Of a stretch of DNA of 29,595 nucleotides, positions 6,873-14,374 are shown piece by piece; the first letter of the stretch is position 1; each line of letters begins with the position of its first letter. The translations under genes and the position numbers were made by a program. Source of the DNA: CAIYRG01 sp964494505 (GTDB taxonomy: Bacteria; Pseudomonadota; Alphaproteobacteria; Micropepsales; Micropepsaceae); the NCBI GenBank assembly GCA_964494505.1, contig CAZBRO010000043.1, forward strand, positions 1-29,595, read 5' to 3'. The notes beneath the pieces are model-generated. The model ran no database searches. It had not been told where the DNA came from and saw only the letters and a program-made list of their open reading frames with translations.

Positions 6873-7417
6873 CCATTGCCCGGCCGGCCGGGGCCGGTCA
6901 GCAGCGGCGACAGGATCAGCGCCGCCGGCGCCTGCGTCAGGAACGCCTGCTTCACCGTGCGGTCGACGGTGAAATACGCCTCATCCAGCCGCGTCATGGT
7001 GTGGTGCTCGATGCCGAGCGTTTCCAGGATCGGGCGCATGGTGCGGCAGACGATAGCCTGCCCGATCTGGAAATCGCCCAGCGTGCCGCGTTCGGACACC
7101 ATCATCAGCGCCGGAATCTGTGCCGCGACGCACAGCGAAGCGAGCACGTTCGCGAGCGTCGCAAATCCGCTCGTCTGCATCAGCACGATGCCCCGTCCCC
7201 CGGCCATCGCCGCGCCCGAGACGATGCCGATGGCCTCCTCCTCGCGCGTGGCGGCGAAGACGGTGAAGAAATCGTCCGCATGCACCGCCTCGATCAGCGG
7301 GCGGAGCACATTGTCCGGCACATAGACGACGAGGCTGACGCCGTTATCCTTCAGCGCGCGTACCACCGCTTCATGCCAAGTGGCATCGGTCCTCGCGAGG
7401 GCGGCCGTTTGGGTCAT
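6869..7417 (-). CDS. ThDP-dependent decarboxylase, alpha (pyrimidine-binding) subunit
   Basis: A 182-residue protein equal to the N-terminal Pyr domain of thiamine-diphosphate enzymes, split from its partner as in sulfopyruvate decarboxylase (ComD/ComE). The glutamate that activates the cofactor lies in TREEEAIGIVSGAAMAGG (residues 58-75). Downstream, MQTSGFATLANVLASL and PALMMVSERG are typical of ComD-like proteins. The gene is divergent from the aldehyde dehydrogenase with only 71 bases between the two starts, so both may share control. It could form an alpha/beta enzyme feeding an aldehyde to that dehydrogenase. Confidence 0.85.
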   Translation of the reverse strand: MTQTAALARTDATWHEAVVRALKDNGVSLVVYVPDNVLRPLIEAVHADDFFTVFAATREEEAIGIVSGAAMAGGRGIVLMQTSGFATLANVLASLCVAAQIPALMMVSERGTLGDFQIGQAIVCRTMRPILETLGIEHHTMTRLDEAYFTVDRTVKQAFLTQAPAALILSPLLTGPGRPGNG

Positions 7418-7488
7418 GGCCGCAATTTGACTTCCCGCACGAAATTCTCAAGGCTTTTCGCATCTTTCGGCGAAGAAGCGAGAACCCC

Positions 7489-8967
7489 ATGGCAACGCGG
7501 ATCTATGACCGTCTTTTCATCGGCGGCGAGTGGGTCACCCCCCATTCGGGGCGGTCGATCGCCTCCATCGATCCATCGACCGAAGAGGTTTGGGCCGAAG
7601 TCGCCGAAGCCGACGAAACCGATGTGGATGCGGCCGTCGCCGCCGCCCGTGCGGCCATGGCCGGGCCCTGGCGCACCAGGATCACCGCAAGCCAGCGCGG
7701 CACGCTTCTCTATAAGCTCGCCGAATTGTTCCGCCGCGATGCCGCGCGCCTTGCCGAGCTCGAATCCCGCGACAACGGCAAGCCCTTGCGCGACACGGTG
7801 GGCGAGGTGGCCCGCGCCGTGGATTGGCTCATTTTTTTTGCCGGCGCCGCCGACAAGATCGAAGGCGAACAGATACCCTTCAAGCCCGGAGCGCTGGCCT
7901 ATACGCGCCGCGAGCCCGTAGGCGTGGTGGGAGCGATCCTCCCGTGGAATTCGCCGATTCTGCTCTATTCCTGGAAGATCGGTCCCGCGCTCGCGGCGGG
8001 CAATGCGATGGTGGTCAAACCCGCCGAGCAGACGCCGGTGACCGCGCTCGAAGTCGCGAAACTGGTGCAGGAAGCCGGCTTCCCGGCGGGCGTGTTCAAC
8101 GTGGTGCCGGGCTATGGCGGAACAGCGGGTGCCGCACTCGCGGGCCATCGCGGCGTCAACAAGATTTCCTTCACCGGCAGTCATGCGACGGCGCGCAAGA
8201 TCATGCAGCTCGCCTCCGTCAATCTGAAGCGCTGCACCTTCGAATGCGGCGGCAAATCGCCCTACATCGTCTTCGCCGATGCCGATGTCGAGCGCGCGCT
8301 CGTGGTGGCGACCCAGTCGGCCTTCCGCTCGACGGGGCAGTCCTGCTCGCTCGGTTCGCGGTTGTTCGTCCAGCGGCCGCTCTACCAAACCTTTCTCGAC
8401 CGCATCGCGGAGCGGGCGCGGCGCATCCGGGTCGGCATGCCGCTGGACAAGGCCACCCATATCGGGCCGCAAACCTCGGCCGATCAGCTCGCCAAGACGG
8501 AACGCTATATCGCGCTGGGCAAAGAGGAGGGTGCCCGGCTGGTGACGGGCGGCGCGCGGCCCAAGGGCTTCGACAAAGGCTATTTCGTCGAACCCACGGT
8601 ATTTGCTGATGTGAACAACCGCTCGCGGTTGGCGCAGGAGGAGATCTTCGGTCCCGTGCTCGCCGTGATGCCGTTCGACACGGAAGAAGAGGCGATCCGG
8701 CTCGCCAACGACGTGGAGTACGGCTTGGTCGCGGGCCTATGGACGTCCGATGTGGGCCGGGCACACCGCGTCGCCGCCGAGATCGAAGCCGGGCTCGTTA
8801 CGGTGAACACGTTCCGCACCACGCATCCGATGCTGCCCTATGGCGGCTACAAGATGAGCGGCTTGGGCCGCGAAAACGGCATGGAAGCTCTGCACCATTT
8901 CACCGAAGTGAAGACGGTGGTGGTGGATTACGACGCGGCCCCGCCGGCCGACCCGTTCGCGGATTAG
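7489..8967 (+). CDS. aldehyde dehydrogenase family protein
   Basis: A 492-residue NAD(P)-dependent aldehyde dehydrogenase of full length. Catalytic features are all present: Asn154 in LPWNSP, Lys177 in VVKPAEQTP, Glu252 in FECGGKSP and nucleophile Cys286 in TGQSCSLGSR, followed by EEIFGPV near 386 and PYGGYKMSGLGRENG near 450. It resembles the broad-specificity class that oxidises betaine, phenyl or short-chain aldehydes. The glycine-rich turn is FTGSHATA rather than the common FTGSTEVG. The ribosome site before the ATG is weak. Divergence from the ThDP decarboxylase pair suggests that the aldehyde made by that enzyme is its substrate, which is inference. Confidence 0.92.
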   Translation: MATRIYDRLFIGGEWVTPHSGRSIASIDPSTEEVWAEVAEADETDVDAAVAAARAAMAGPWRTRITASQRGTLLYKLAELFRRDAARLAELESRDNGKPLRDTVGEVARAVDWLIFFAGAADKIEGEQIPFKPGALAYTRREPVGVVGAILPWNSPILLYSWKIGPALAAGNAMVVKPAEQTPVTALEVAKLVQEAGFPAGVFNVVPGYGGTAGAALAGHRGVNKISFTGSHATARKIMQLASVNLKRCTFECGGKSPYIVFADADVERALVVATQSAFRSTGQSCSLGSRLFVQRPLYQTFLDRIAERARRIRVGMPLDKATHIGPQTSADQLAKTERYIALGKEEGARLVTGGARPKGFDKGYFVEPTVFADVNNRSRLAQEEIFGPVLAVMPFDTEEEAIRLANDVEYGLVAGLWTSDVGRAHRVAAEIEAGLVTVNTFRTTHPMLPYGGYKMSGLGRENGMEALHHFTEVKTVVVDYDAAPPADPFAD

Positions 8968-8977
8968 CGCTGCTCAC

Positions 8978-9053
8978 CCTTCGACAAGCTCAGGGCGAGG
9001 AAAATAAAAAGCCCTCATGCTGAGCTTGTCGAAGCATGACTTTGTCGAAGCAT
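8978..9053. repeat. REP-like palindrome between convergent genes
   Basis: CTTCGACAAGCTCAG (8979-8993) is matched by its exact complement CTGAGCTTGTCGAAG (9020-9034), and a partial second copy TTTGTCGAAGCATG follows at 9041-9054. The CTTCGACAAGCTCAG core is a widespread intergenic repeat in several alphaproteobacterial genomes, from memory. It lies between the aldehyde dehydrogenase and amidohydrolase stops and may also stop transcription in both directions. Confidence 0.75.
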
Positions 9054-9066
9054 GGAAGCGGCCGCG

Positions 9067-10722
9067 CTACTTCGCGTTGGCGTCCCAGGTGATCCAGCCG
9101 CCCACCATGGTCATCACCGATTGAATGTCCTTGATCTGGTCGGCAGGCACCGTGAGGTAATCCTTGTCGAGCACCACAAGATCGGCGAGCCTGCCCGGCG
9201 CAATGGACCCAAGATTGTCCTCCTGCGACAGGAAATAGGCGTTGCTGCGCGTGTGAGCGATCAGCGCGTCTTCGCGCGAAATCGTCTGTTTGTTGACAAC
9301 GTCACCGCCGACCATCTTTCCCGTCACCGCGAAGCCGAGCGTGGTGAAAGGCCGATACTGATTGACCTCGAACGCATCCGTGCCGAGGCCCCACAGGATG
9401 CCGCTGTTCTGGACATCCCTGAACGGCGGCGTGTGGTCCGCGCTCTCTCCGTGCACCCGATGGAAAATGTCGCCCATGATGGTCGAGCGAGGCTGCACGC
9501 CCGCATAAAGCCCAAGCTTCTTCATCCGCTCGATCTGCACCGGCGTGAGCTGGTCGAGATGGATCAGCGCCCAGCGCAGATTCTTGACCGGGTATTCCTT
9601 GTTGATCTCTTCGATCTGATCCAGGAACCCGTCGATGCTGCCCTCGAGCGTCGCATGCTGGTTCAAGGGCAAGCCCGCCTTCGCGATCTCGCGCGCGATG
9701 CGGCCCCACTGGTCGAAATCGGCCTTGGTCGCGGTCGCCTTCACGGCCACCATATTGTCGCCCACCGGCTGATAGGCGTGCTCGCCATAGGTGTAGAAAT
9801 CGAAATACGGGTTCCCGCGGAACATCGATTTCTTCAATTGCGGAATGGCGGCAACCGTTGCATCGGCCTGCATCGGATTGCGCGCCGGGACCGAGATGTT
9901 GCAGTAGAACCGCATGGTGAGTTTGCCCTCGTCGGCCCATTTGCGATAGGCGTCGAGGTCTTCGTTGGGGCAGGGACCGCCGACCGTGGTGAGGCCCGCG
10001 CGCGCCATGTCCTTCCACATGGTCCTGCTGCCCGATTCGTAGATCGACTCGGGCGCCTCGGGCCGTGCGCGTGAAATCGCACCCGCCCCTTCGACGCTGA
10101 TGATGCCGGTCGGCCGGCCCATGGCGTCGCGCCGAATCCACGGGTCGGTCTTCTTGTCGAGTCCCATGACCTCGATGGTCTTGCTGTTGATGTAGGTGCA
10201 GCAGCGGGTGAATTGCAGCTGCACCGGATTGTTCGGCGCAACCGCATCGAGTTCCGAAGCGGTAAAATCCTTCTTGTTGTCCGTGAACTGATCGACGGTG
10301 AAGCCGCCCAGCACATAGACCCAGTCGCCGGGCTTGGTTGCCGCCGCCTTGGCGCGGATCATGTCGAGCGCGGCCTTGCGCGTGGTCACGCCGTCCAGCC
10401 GCAGCTCCTGCAGCCAGATGCGGCCCTCTTCCATGATGTGGGCGTGGTTGTCGATCATGCCGGGCACGACCGACTTGCCGCCAAGATCGATGCGCCGCGT
10501 GGCGGGGCCGGCGAGCCGGTTGATGTCCTGGCTGGTACCGACCGCCACGATCCGGTCGCCCCTGACCGCGACGGCCTGCGCGATCGAGAAGCGGTTGTCG
10601 ACGGTGATGATCTTGCCGTTGAAGAGGATGACATCGGGGGCGGCCGCTTGCGCATGAAGTGCGGTTGTCCCCATCAGCGTGAACAGCGCAGCGGCGGTGT
10701 TGGTCCAAAACGTCATTTTCAC
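9067..10722 (-). CDS. exported amidohydrolase (Amidohydro_3, YtcJ-like)
   Basis: A 551-residue metal-dependent amidohydrolase. The N-terminus is a signal peptide (hydrophobic AAALFTLMGTTALHA, cleaved before QA), then a small beta domain and the barrel. Metal ligands visible are His93-Ala-His95 in IDNHAHIMEEG, histidines in NQHATLEGS and IHLDQLT, and an Asp in GLGTDAFEV. The family cleaves N-acyl or amide bonds of varied small molecules; the substrate is not readable here. I chose the GTG at 10722 because GGAG lies seven bases upstream and it adds a lysine to the signal peptide. The ATG two codons later (10716) is the alternative. It is convergent to the aldehyde dehydrogenase and divergent from the lipid operon. 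Confidence 0.88.
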   Translation of the reverse strand: MKMTFWTNTAAALFTLMGTTALHAQAAAPDVILFNGKIITVDNRFSIAQAVAVRGDRIVAVGTSQDINRLAGPATRRIDLGGKSVVPGMIDNHAHIMEEGRIWLQELRLDGVTTRKAALDMIRAKAAATKPGDWVYVLGGFTVDQFTDNKKDFTASELDAVAPNNPVQLQFTRCCTYINSKTIEVMGLDKKTDPWIRRDAMGRPTGIISVEGAGAISRARPEAPESIYESGSRTMWKDMARAGLTTVGGPCPNEDLDAYRKWADEGKLTMRFYCNISVPARNPMQADATVAAIPQLKKSMFRGNPYFDFYTYGEHAYQPVGDNMVAVKATATKADFDQWGRIAREIAKAGLPLNQHATLEGSIDGFLDQIEEINKEYPVKNLRWALIHLDQLTPVQIERMKKLGLYAGVQPRSTIMGDIFHRVHGESADHTPPFRDVQNSGILWGLGTDAFEVNQYRPFTTLGFAVTGKMVGGDVVNKQTISREDALIAHTRSNAYFLSQEDNLGSIAPGRLADLVVLDKDYLTVPADQIKDIQSVMTMVGGWITWDANAK

Positions 10723-11187
10723 AGGTTTGCTCCCCTCGTTCCCGGCACGCGGCACTTTTAGAGGGCGGCGTGGTTCTGCGCCAGTGCAGTAGCCGGTTCC
10801 AAGTTCCCCTCCCGCCGGATCCGTCGGAGATTATGTGGCCGGATCGGCGCGCCGTAAATGGCGCTGCTTGTGTAAATCCGTGCGGCGTGCCGTTTTCCCG
10901 GCTTCACAGTCTTCCTTGCACGGAGTACAGTTTGGTTAATGTCCGCTATCCTTTGGTTGGGGAAGGGCGATAGCGGGGCGGCTGTCCCATATTCGGATGC
11001 GGGGGAAATGAGCAACTCACGCACGTGTTTGCTATTCGGGCCGTCTTCCGCCTGGAGGGTTCAGGCTTCATCGCATATGGACATCATCCGCCGCAGGCTG
11101 CGCTGAGAACCAAAGAAGGATCGTCAAGACGCAAGGTTCTCCGCCAAACGCGGAGACGTCACGAAAAGGTCGGAGGAGGAGGCGGAA
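10723..11187. other. intergenic region between the amidohydrolase and the lipid operon
   Basis: About 465 bases with no convincing gene. It contains an eight-base inverted repeat (10943-10976). It also contains a 32-codon open frame from 11008 to 11106 with a GGGGGAA stretch upstream, in frame with the downstream hydrolase but closed by TGA. The region probably holds two divergent promoters. I could not identify a confident -35/-10 pair. Confidence 0.5.
10943..10976. promoter_or_regulatory. candidate operator, inverted repeat
   Basis: CCGCTATC (10943-10950) and GATAGCGG (10969-10976) are exact complements 18 bases apart, in the divergent intergenic region. The centre spacing of about 26 bases would place both half-sites near one DNA face. 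The regulator is unknown and no regulator gene lies beside it. Confidence 0.35.
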
Positions 11188-12198
11188 CTGCAACCCATAC
11201 CGTTCAAGTCGGCCGACGGATTCGATTGCAACGTCATTCACTTCAGTCCCGGATCGGGGACGCGGGGGCCGCTTCTCCTCGTGCATGGCGCGGGCGTGCG
11301 CGCCAATATCTTTCTGCCGCCCAGCAGCCCGACCGTCGCGCAATTCCTGAGCGATGCCGGATACGATGTCTGGCTGATGAATTGGCGGGCCAGCATCGAG
11401 TTCGAGGCCAATCGCTGGACGCTTGCGCAGGCCGCCGTCAACGATTACCGCCCCGCCACCGATCTGGTGCTGAATGCGACGGGCGCAAAATCCCTGAAAG
11501 CGGTCATCCATTGCCAAGGCTCGACCAGCTTCATGATGGCAATCGTGGCCGGACTGCTGCCCGAATACACCAATGTGGTCAGCAATGCGGTGTCGCTGCA
11601 TCCTATCGTGCCCACGCTCGCGCGCCTGAAATCGAAGATGTCGCTGCCGACGCTCGGGCGGTTCATCGACTATTTGAACCCGCAATGGGGAATTTCCGCA
11701 CCGTTCGGCTGGCCGATGCTGATCGACTGGTACGTCAGGGCTATGCACCATGAATGCAACAACGCCGTCTGCAAGCATTCGAGCTTCACCTTCGGGGCCG
11801 GATTTCCGACGCTGTGGAAGCACGAGAATCTCGACGAGGCGACGCATGAATGGCTGAAGGGCGAATTCGCCGCGGTGCCGGTGACGTTCTTCCGCGAGAT
11901 GGCGAGATGCATGGATGCGGGCCACCTCGTCAGCGACGGAACCTATCCCGAACTGCCGCGCGACTTCACTGCGCAGAAACCGAAAACCGATGCGCGGTTC
12001 ACGTTCCTGGCCGGCCGGCTGAACGACTGCTTCATCGCGGAAAGCCAGCACAAGACATACCGGTTCTTCGATTCCTTCACGCCGGGACGCCACGCCTATC
12101 ACGAATTCCCGACGTACGGTCATCTCGACGTGTTCATCGGCAAGAACGCGGCGCACGACACTTTTCCCATCATTCTGGACGAACTCAGCAAGAACTAA
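11188..12198 (+). CDS. alpha/beta hydrolase, apparent CTG start
   Basis: A 336-residue alpha/beta hydrolase if read from the CTG at 11188, which has GGAGGAGGAGG five bases upstream. From this start the protein begins with a beta strand (PIPFKSADGFDCNVIHF) and the oxyanion strand LLLVHGAGVRA. A GTG at 11281 would remove those strands and cut inside the LLLVHG motif, so it cannot be the true start. No ATG, GTG or TTG lies in frame between the TGA at 11104 and 11281. The nucleophile elbow reads VIHCQGS with Cys109 at the usual serine place, and the late histidine is in YGHLDVF (about residue 312). Relatives accompany cholesterol-oxidase-like GMC enzymes. It opens an eight-gene operon and probably cleaves a lipid ester or lactone. 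Confidence 0.8.
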   Translation: MQPIPFKSADGFDCNVIHFSPGSGTRGPLLLVHGAGVRANIFLPPSSPTVAQFLSDAGYDVWLMNWRASIEFEANRWTLAQAAVNDYRPATDLVLNATGAKSLKAVIHCQGSTSFMMAIVAGLLPEYTNVVSNAVSLHPIVPTLARLKSKMSLPTLGRFIDYLNPQWGISAPFGWPMLIDWYVRAMHHECNNAVCKHSSFTFGAGFPTLWKHENLDEATHEWLKGEFAAVPVTFFREMARCMDAGHLVSDGTYPELPRDFTAQKPKTDARFTFLAGRLNDCFIAESQHKTYRFFDSFTPGRHAYHEFPTYGHLDVFIGKNAAHDTFPIILDELSKN

Positions 12199-12211
12199 GG
12201 GGGCGTTTTCC

Positions 12212-13102
12212 GTGGGGGTACCGAGCCGCCAGAATCGTCTGACAGGACGCTTCGCCTATGTCGACGGCATCCATTTCACGATGCCGGTCGATTCGACGGA
12301 TTCATCGGCGATCATCGCCGCTTTCCCGATCGATTGGGACGCGGCACGCGCGTTGATTCCGCCGGGCGACGTTCATCCCTTCCGCCTCTGGCGCAAGGCG
12401 TTGCTGGTGGTGACGGTGGTCTATTACCGCAAGACCGACATCGGGGCCTATGTCGAGTACAGCATCGCGATTGCCTGCACCAAGGGCGCGCGCCCGGCGC
12501 CGCGGCTCCTGCCCGCCGCGCTCCAGAGCATCTACGGCACCGGCCAATATGTCTACGACCTGCCCGTTTCGAGCGAAGTCTCGGTCAAGGGCGGCAAGGG
12601 CATCTGGGGCATGCCGAAGCACCAGGCCAATCTCGATTTCGTCTCGGGCAAGAAGTGGGTCAGCAGCCAATACGATCTCGACGGCCAGATGGTGTCGCGC
12701 TTCGATGTGAAGATGCCGTCGAGCTTCTGGCTTCCGATGGATATGGGCGCCGCCAATTACTGCACCTTTCGCGGCATGATCATGAAGTCGCTGATCTACT
12801 TCAAGGGGAAGGCGGGCGTTCATCTGTTTAATCCCACGGCCGCTCGTTTCATCCTGGGCGATCATCCGCGCACGCAGGCGATCCGGGCGCTGAACCCGAG
12901 CCCGGGCGCGCTCTTTGCCGCCTATGTTCCGGATGTCCGCGGTGTGCTCGACGATTATTTCGAGTGCTGGTTCGTCGCCGAAGAGACCGAGCCGCAGAAG
13001 CCGATCTCGGAGGGGCTGGAGACGACCTACGGCCTTGGTATCGGCCAGACCTGGCTTGCGCCTCCGAACCGCGACCCGAATTTCGATCTCGACAAGGATT
13101 GA
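12212..13102 (+). CDS. acetoacetate decarboxylase-family protein
   Basis: A 296-residue protein of the ADC fold. The Schiff-base lysine of the family corresponds to Lys136 in GIWGMPKHQA, and the acidic partner to Glu82 in GAYVEYSIA. True acetoacetate decarboxylases carry a second lysine beside the first; here it is His137, so classical decarboxylation is doubtful and another lysine-imine reaction is possible. The GTG start has AAGGGGG at about eight bases and lies 13 bases after the hydrolase stop. The context (GMC oxidase, hydrolase, patatin) suggests action on a keto-lipid or keto-acid produced in the same pathway. Confidence 0.85.
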   Translation: MGVPSRQNRLTGRFAYVDGIHFTMPVDSTDSSAIIAAFPIDWDAARALIPPGDVHPFRLWRKALLVVTVVYYRKTDIGAYVEYSIAIACTKGARPAPRLLPAALQSIYGTGQYVYDLPVSSEVSVKGGKGIWGMPKHQANLDFVSGKKWVSSQYDLDGQMVSRFDVKMPSSFWLPMDMGAANYCTFRGMIMKSLIYFKGKAGVHLFNPTAARFILGDHPRTQAIRALNPSPGALFAAYVPDVRGVLDDYFECWFVAEETEPQKPISEGLETTYGLGIGQTWLAPPNRDPNFDLDKD

Positions 13103-13104
13103 AC

Positions 13105-13584
13105 ATGCCAAGGCTGCTGCTGCTGAACAATTGCGCGCTGTTCCTGTTTTGCTCGGTCTATCTGGGAACGGGGGTTACGCTGGTGTTCTTCCAGTTCCCT
13201 CTGGAGCCGGAATTGACCGTCGACAATTATTATCTGCCCTTCGTCGAGCCGGTGACGCTGGCGACCCAGTTCTTCACCTATATGACGATCCTCATGCTGA
13301 TCACGGCCGCGATCATGCTGGTGACCGAATGGTTCACCGGCAAGAAATGGCCGCCGCTGATCGTGATTTTGGGCGTCATCATCGCGACGGTCCTGACGGT
13401 TTATTGGATATTGCCGCTCAACGCGCGGCTCGCCGCCCACATCACCGATCCGGCCGAGCTGAAATCGGTTTTCAGCGAATGGGCCGATCTCAATCGCGTC
13501 CGGGTTTCGCTGTGGGCCATCCAATGGGCGGCGATGATGTATTATTTCTATTCCCTGGCATACGAGGCGAGGGCCGATCGATGA
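13105..13584 (+). CDS. four-helix membrane protein (DUF1772-like)
   Basis: A 159-residue integral membrane protein with hydrophobic segments near residues 5-30, 50-75, 82-105 and 135-153. A WADLNRVRVSLWAIQWAAM segment before the last helix resembles the DUF1772/anthrone-oxygenase-like family, but I hold that only loosely. The ATG lies two bases after the ADC-family stop, with AAGGA upstream inside that gene's end. Its stop overlaps the next start by four bases (ATGA). Role is unknown; within this operon it could help move or hold a lipid substrate. Confidence 0.75.
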   Translation: MPRLLLLNNCALFLFCSVYLGTGVTLVFFQFPLEPELTVDNYYLPFVEPVTLATQFFTYMTILMLITAAIMLVTEWFTGKKWPPLIVILGVIIATVLTVYWILPLNARLAAHITDPAELKSVFSEWADLNRVRVSLWAIQWAAMMYYFYSLAYEARADR

Positions 13585-13955
13585 GCGAGGGCATGCTGCG
13601 TATCGTCCTGATCGCGATCTCCGCGATCACGGTCTTGAGCGGTCTCACGCAATGGATCGCGCCGGGTTTCGTGCTTTCGTTCATTGCCGCCGATTCCGAT
13701 GTGCTGTCGCGGCAACTGTTCGCGACCGTCGGCATGTTCATGGTGATCACGGGCGCGATGTTCTTCCAGGCTCTGCGCGCAGGCTCCTATGAACCCGCGA
13801 TTCCTCTCTGGATCGCCGCGCAGAAGATTTTCGCCGCCATTCTGGTCGGCTATGCCGTGTTCAATGGAAACTTCCTGCCGCTGTCGCTTGCTGTCGCCGG
13901 TTTTGACGCGCTGAGCGGCGTTCTCGCCTTCCTGTATTGGCGCCGCCTGCTATGA
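13581..13955 (+). CDS. small hydrophobic membrane protein, unknown
   Basis: A 124-residue protein with four predicted membrane spans (about 5-22, 43-64, 74-90, 98-118). The stretch GLTQWIAPGFVLSFI and the following FATVGMFMVITGA segment recall uncharacterised proteins found next to patatins. Start and stop both overlap neighbours as ATGA, so translation is coupled to the genes on either side. I do not recognise a function. Confidence 0.75.
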   Translation: MSEGMLRIVLIAISAITVLSGLTQWIAPGFVLSFIAADSDVLSRQLFATVGMFMVITGAMFFQALRAGSYEPAIPLWIAAQKIFAAILVGYAVFNGNFLPLSLAVAGFDALSGVLAFLYWRRLL

Positions 13956-14374
13956 CATCGGCAATCCGGTGGCTCGCAAGCGTGTTCCAGCTTGGTTATA
14001 GCCTGATGCTTCTTTTCGTCGGCATCGCGGGCGTGCTGACGGCGAGCTGGGAATTGAGCACGATTTTCGGCGTGTCCTCTCAAGGGTCGCTGCCCGAGCA
14101 CGGCGCCACCTTTCTTTCGCAATATCGCTTCCTGAAGAGCCTCGAATTCAGCGCCGGGATTTTCGGGCTGGTGTGGCGAAAGGCAATCCTTGCGGGCAAC
14201 CCGCCGGTTCTGATGTTTCTCGTCATCGTCGGCGCCGGTGTCACCGCACGCACGGTCTCGTGGATTTTCGATGGGCAGCCGAGCTGGCCGTTCATTGCCT
14301 TCCTTGTCCTGGAAGCCATCACCTTCGTCCTGATCGTTCTCAACCTGAGGAGCTACCGTGTCGTCTCGCGCTGA
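13952..14374 (+). CDS. membrane protein, DUF4345-like, unknown function
   Basis: A 140-residue protein with four membrane spans (about 10-30, 50-75, 80-102, 112-132). The arrangement of FLSQYRFLKSLEFSAGIFGLVWRKA between the first and second spans is reminiscent of DUF4345 proteins, stated with low certainty. It starts at the ATG at 13952, overlapping the previous stop. Its last 17 bases overlap the patatin start, whose GAGGAG ribosome site lies inside this gene. Confidence 0.72.
   Translation: MTSAIRWLASVFQLGYSLMLLFVGIAGVLTASWELSTIFGVSSQGSLPEHGATFLSQYRFLKSLEFSAGIFGLVWRKAILAGNPPVLMFLVIVGAGVTARTVSWIFDGQPSWPFIAFLVLEAITFVLIVLNLRSYRVVSR

Noticed and set aside
11008..11106. In-frame ATG frame upstream of the hydrolase, separated by one TGA (possible selenocysteine or readthrough)
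   Set aside because: No SECIS-like structure is visible, and the encoded 32 residues do not look like part of a hydrolase. The CTG start with its strong ribosome site explains the data better.
12212..13102. Acetoacetate decarboxylase (adc) proper
   Set aside because: The second active-site lysine is replaced by His137 and there is no acetone or acetoacetate pathway context, so the gene symbol was withheld.
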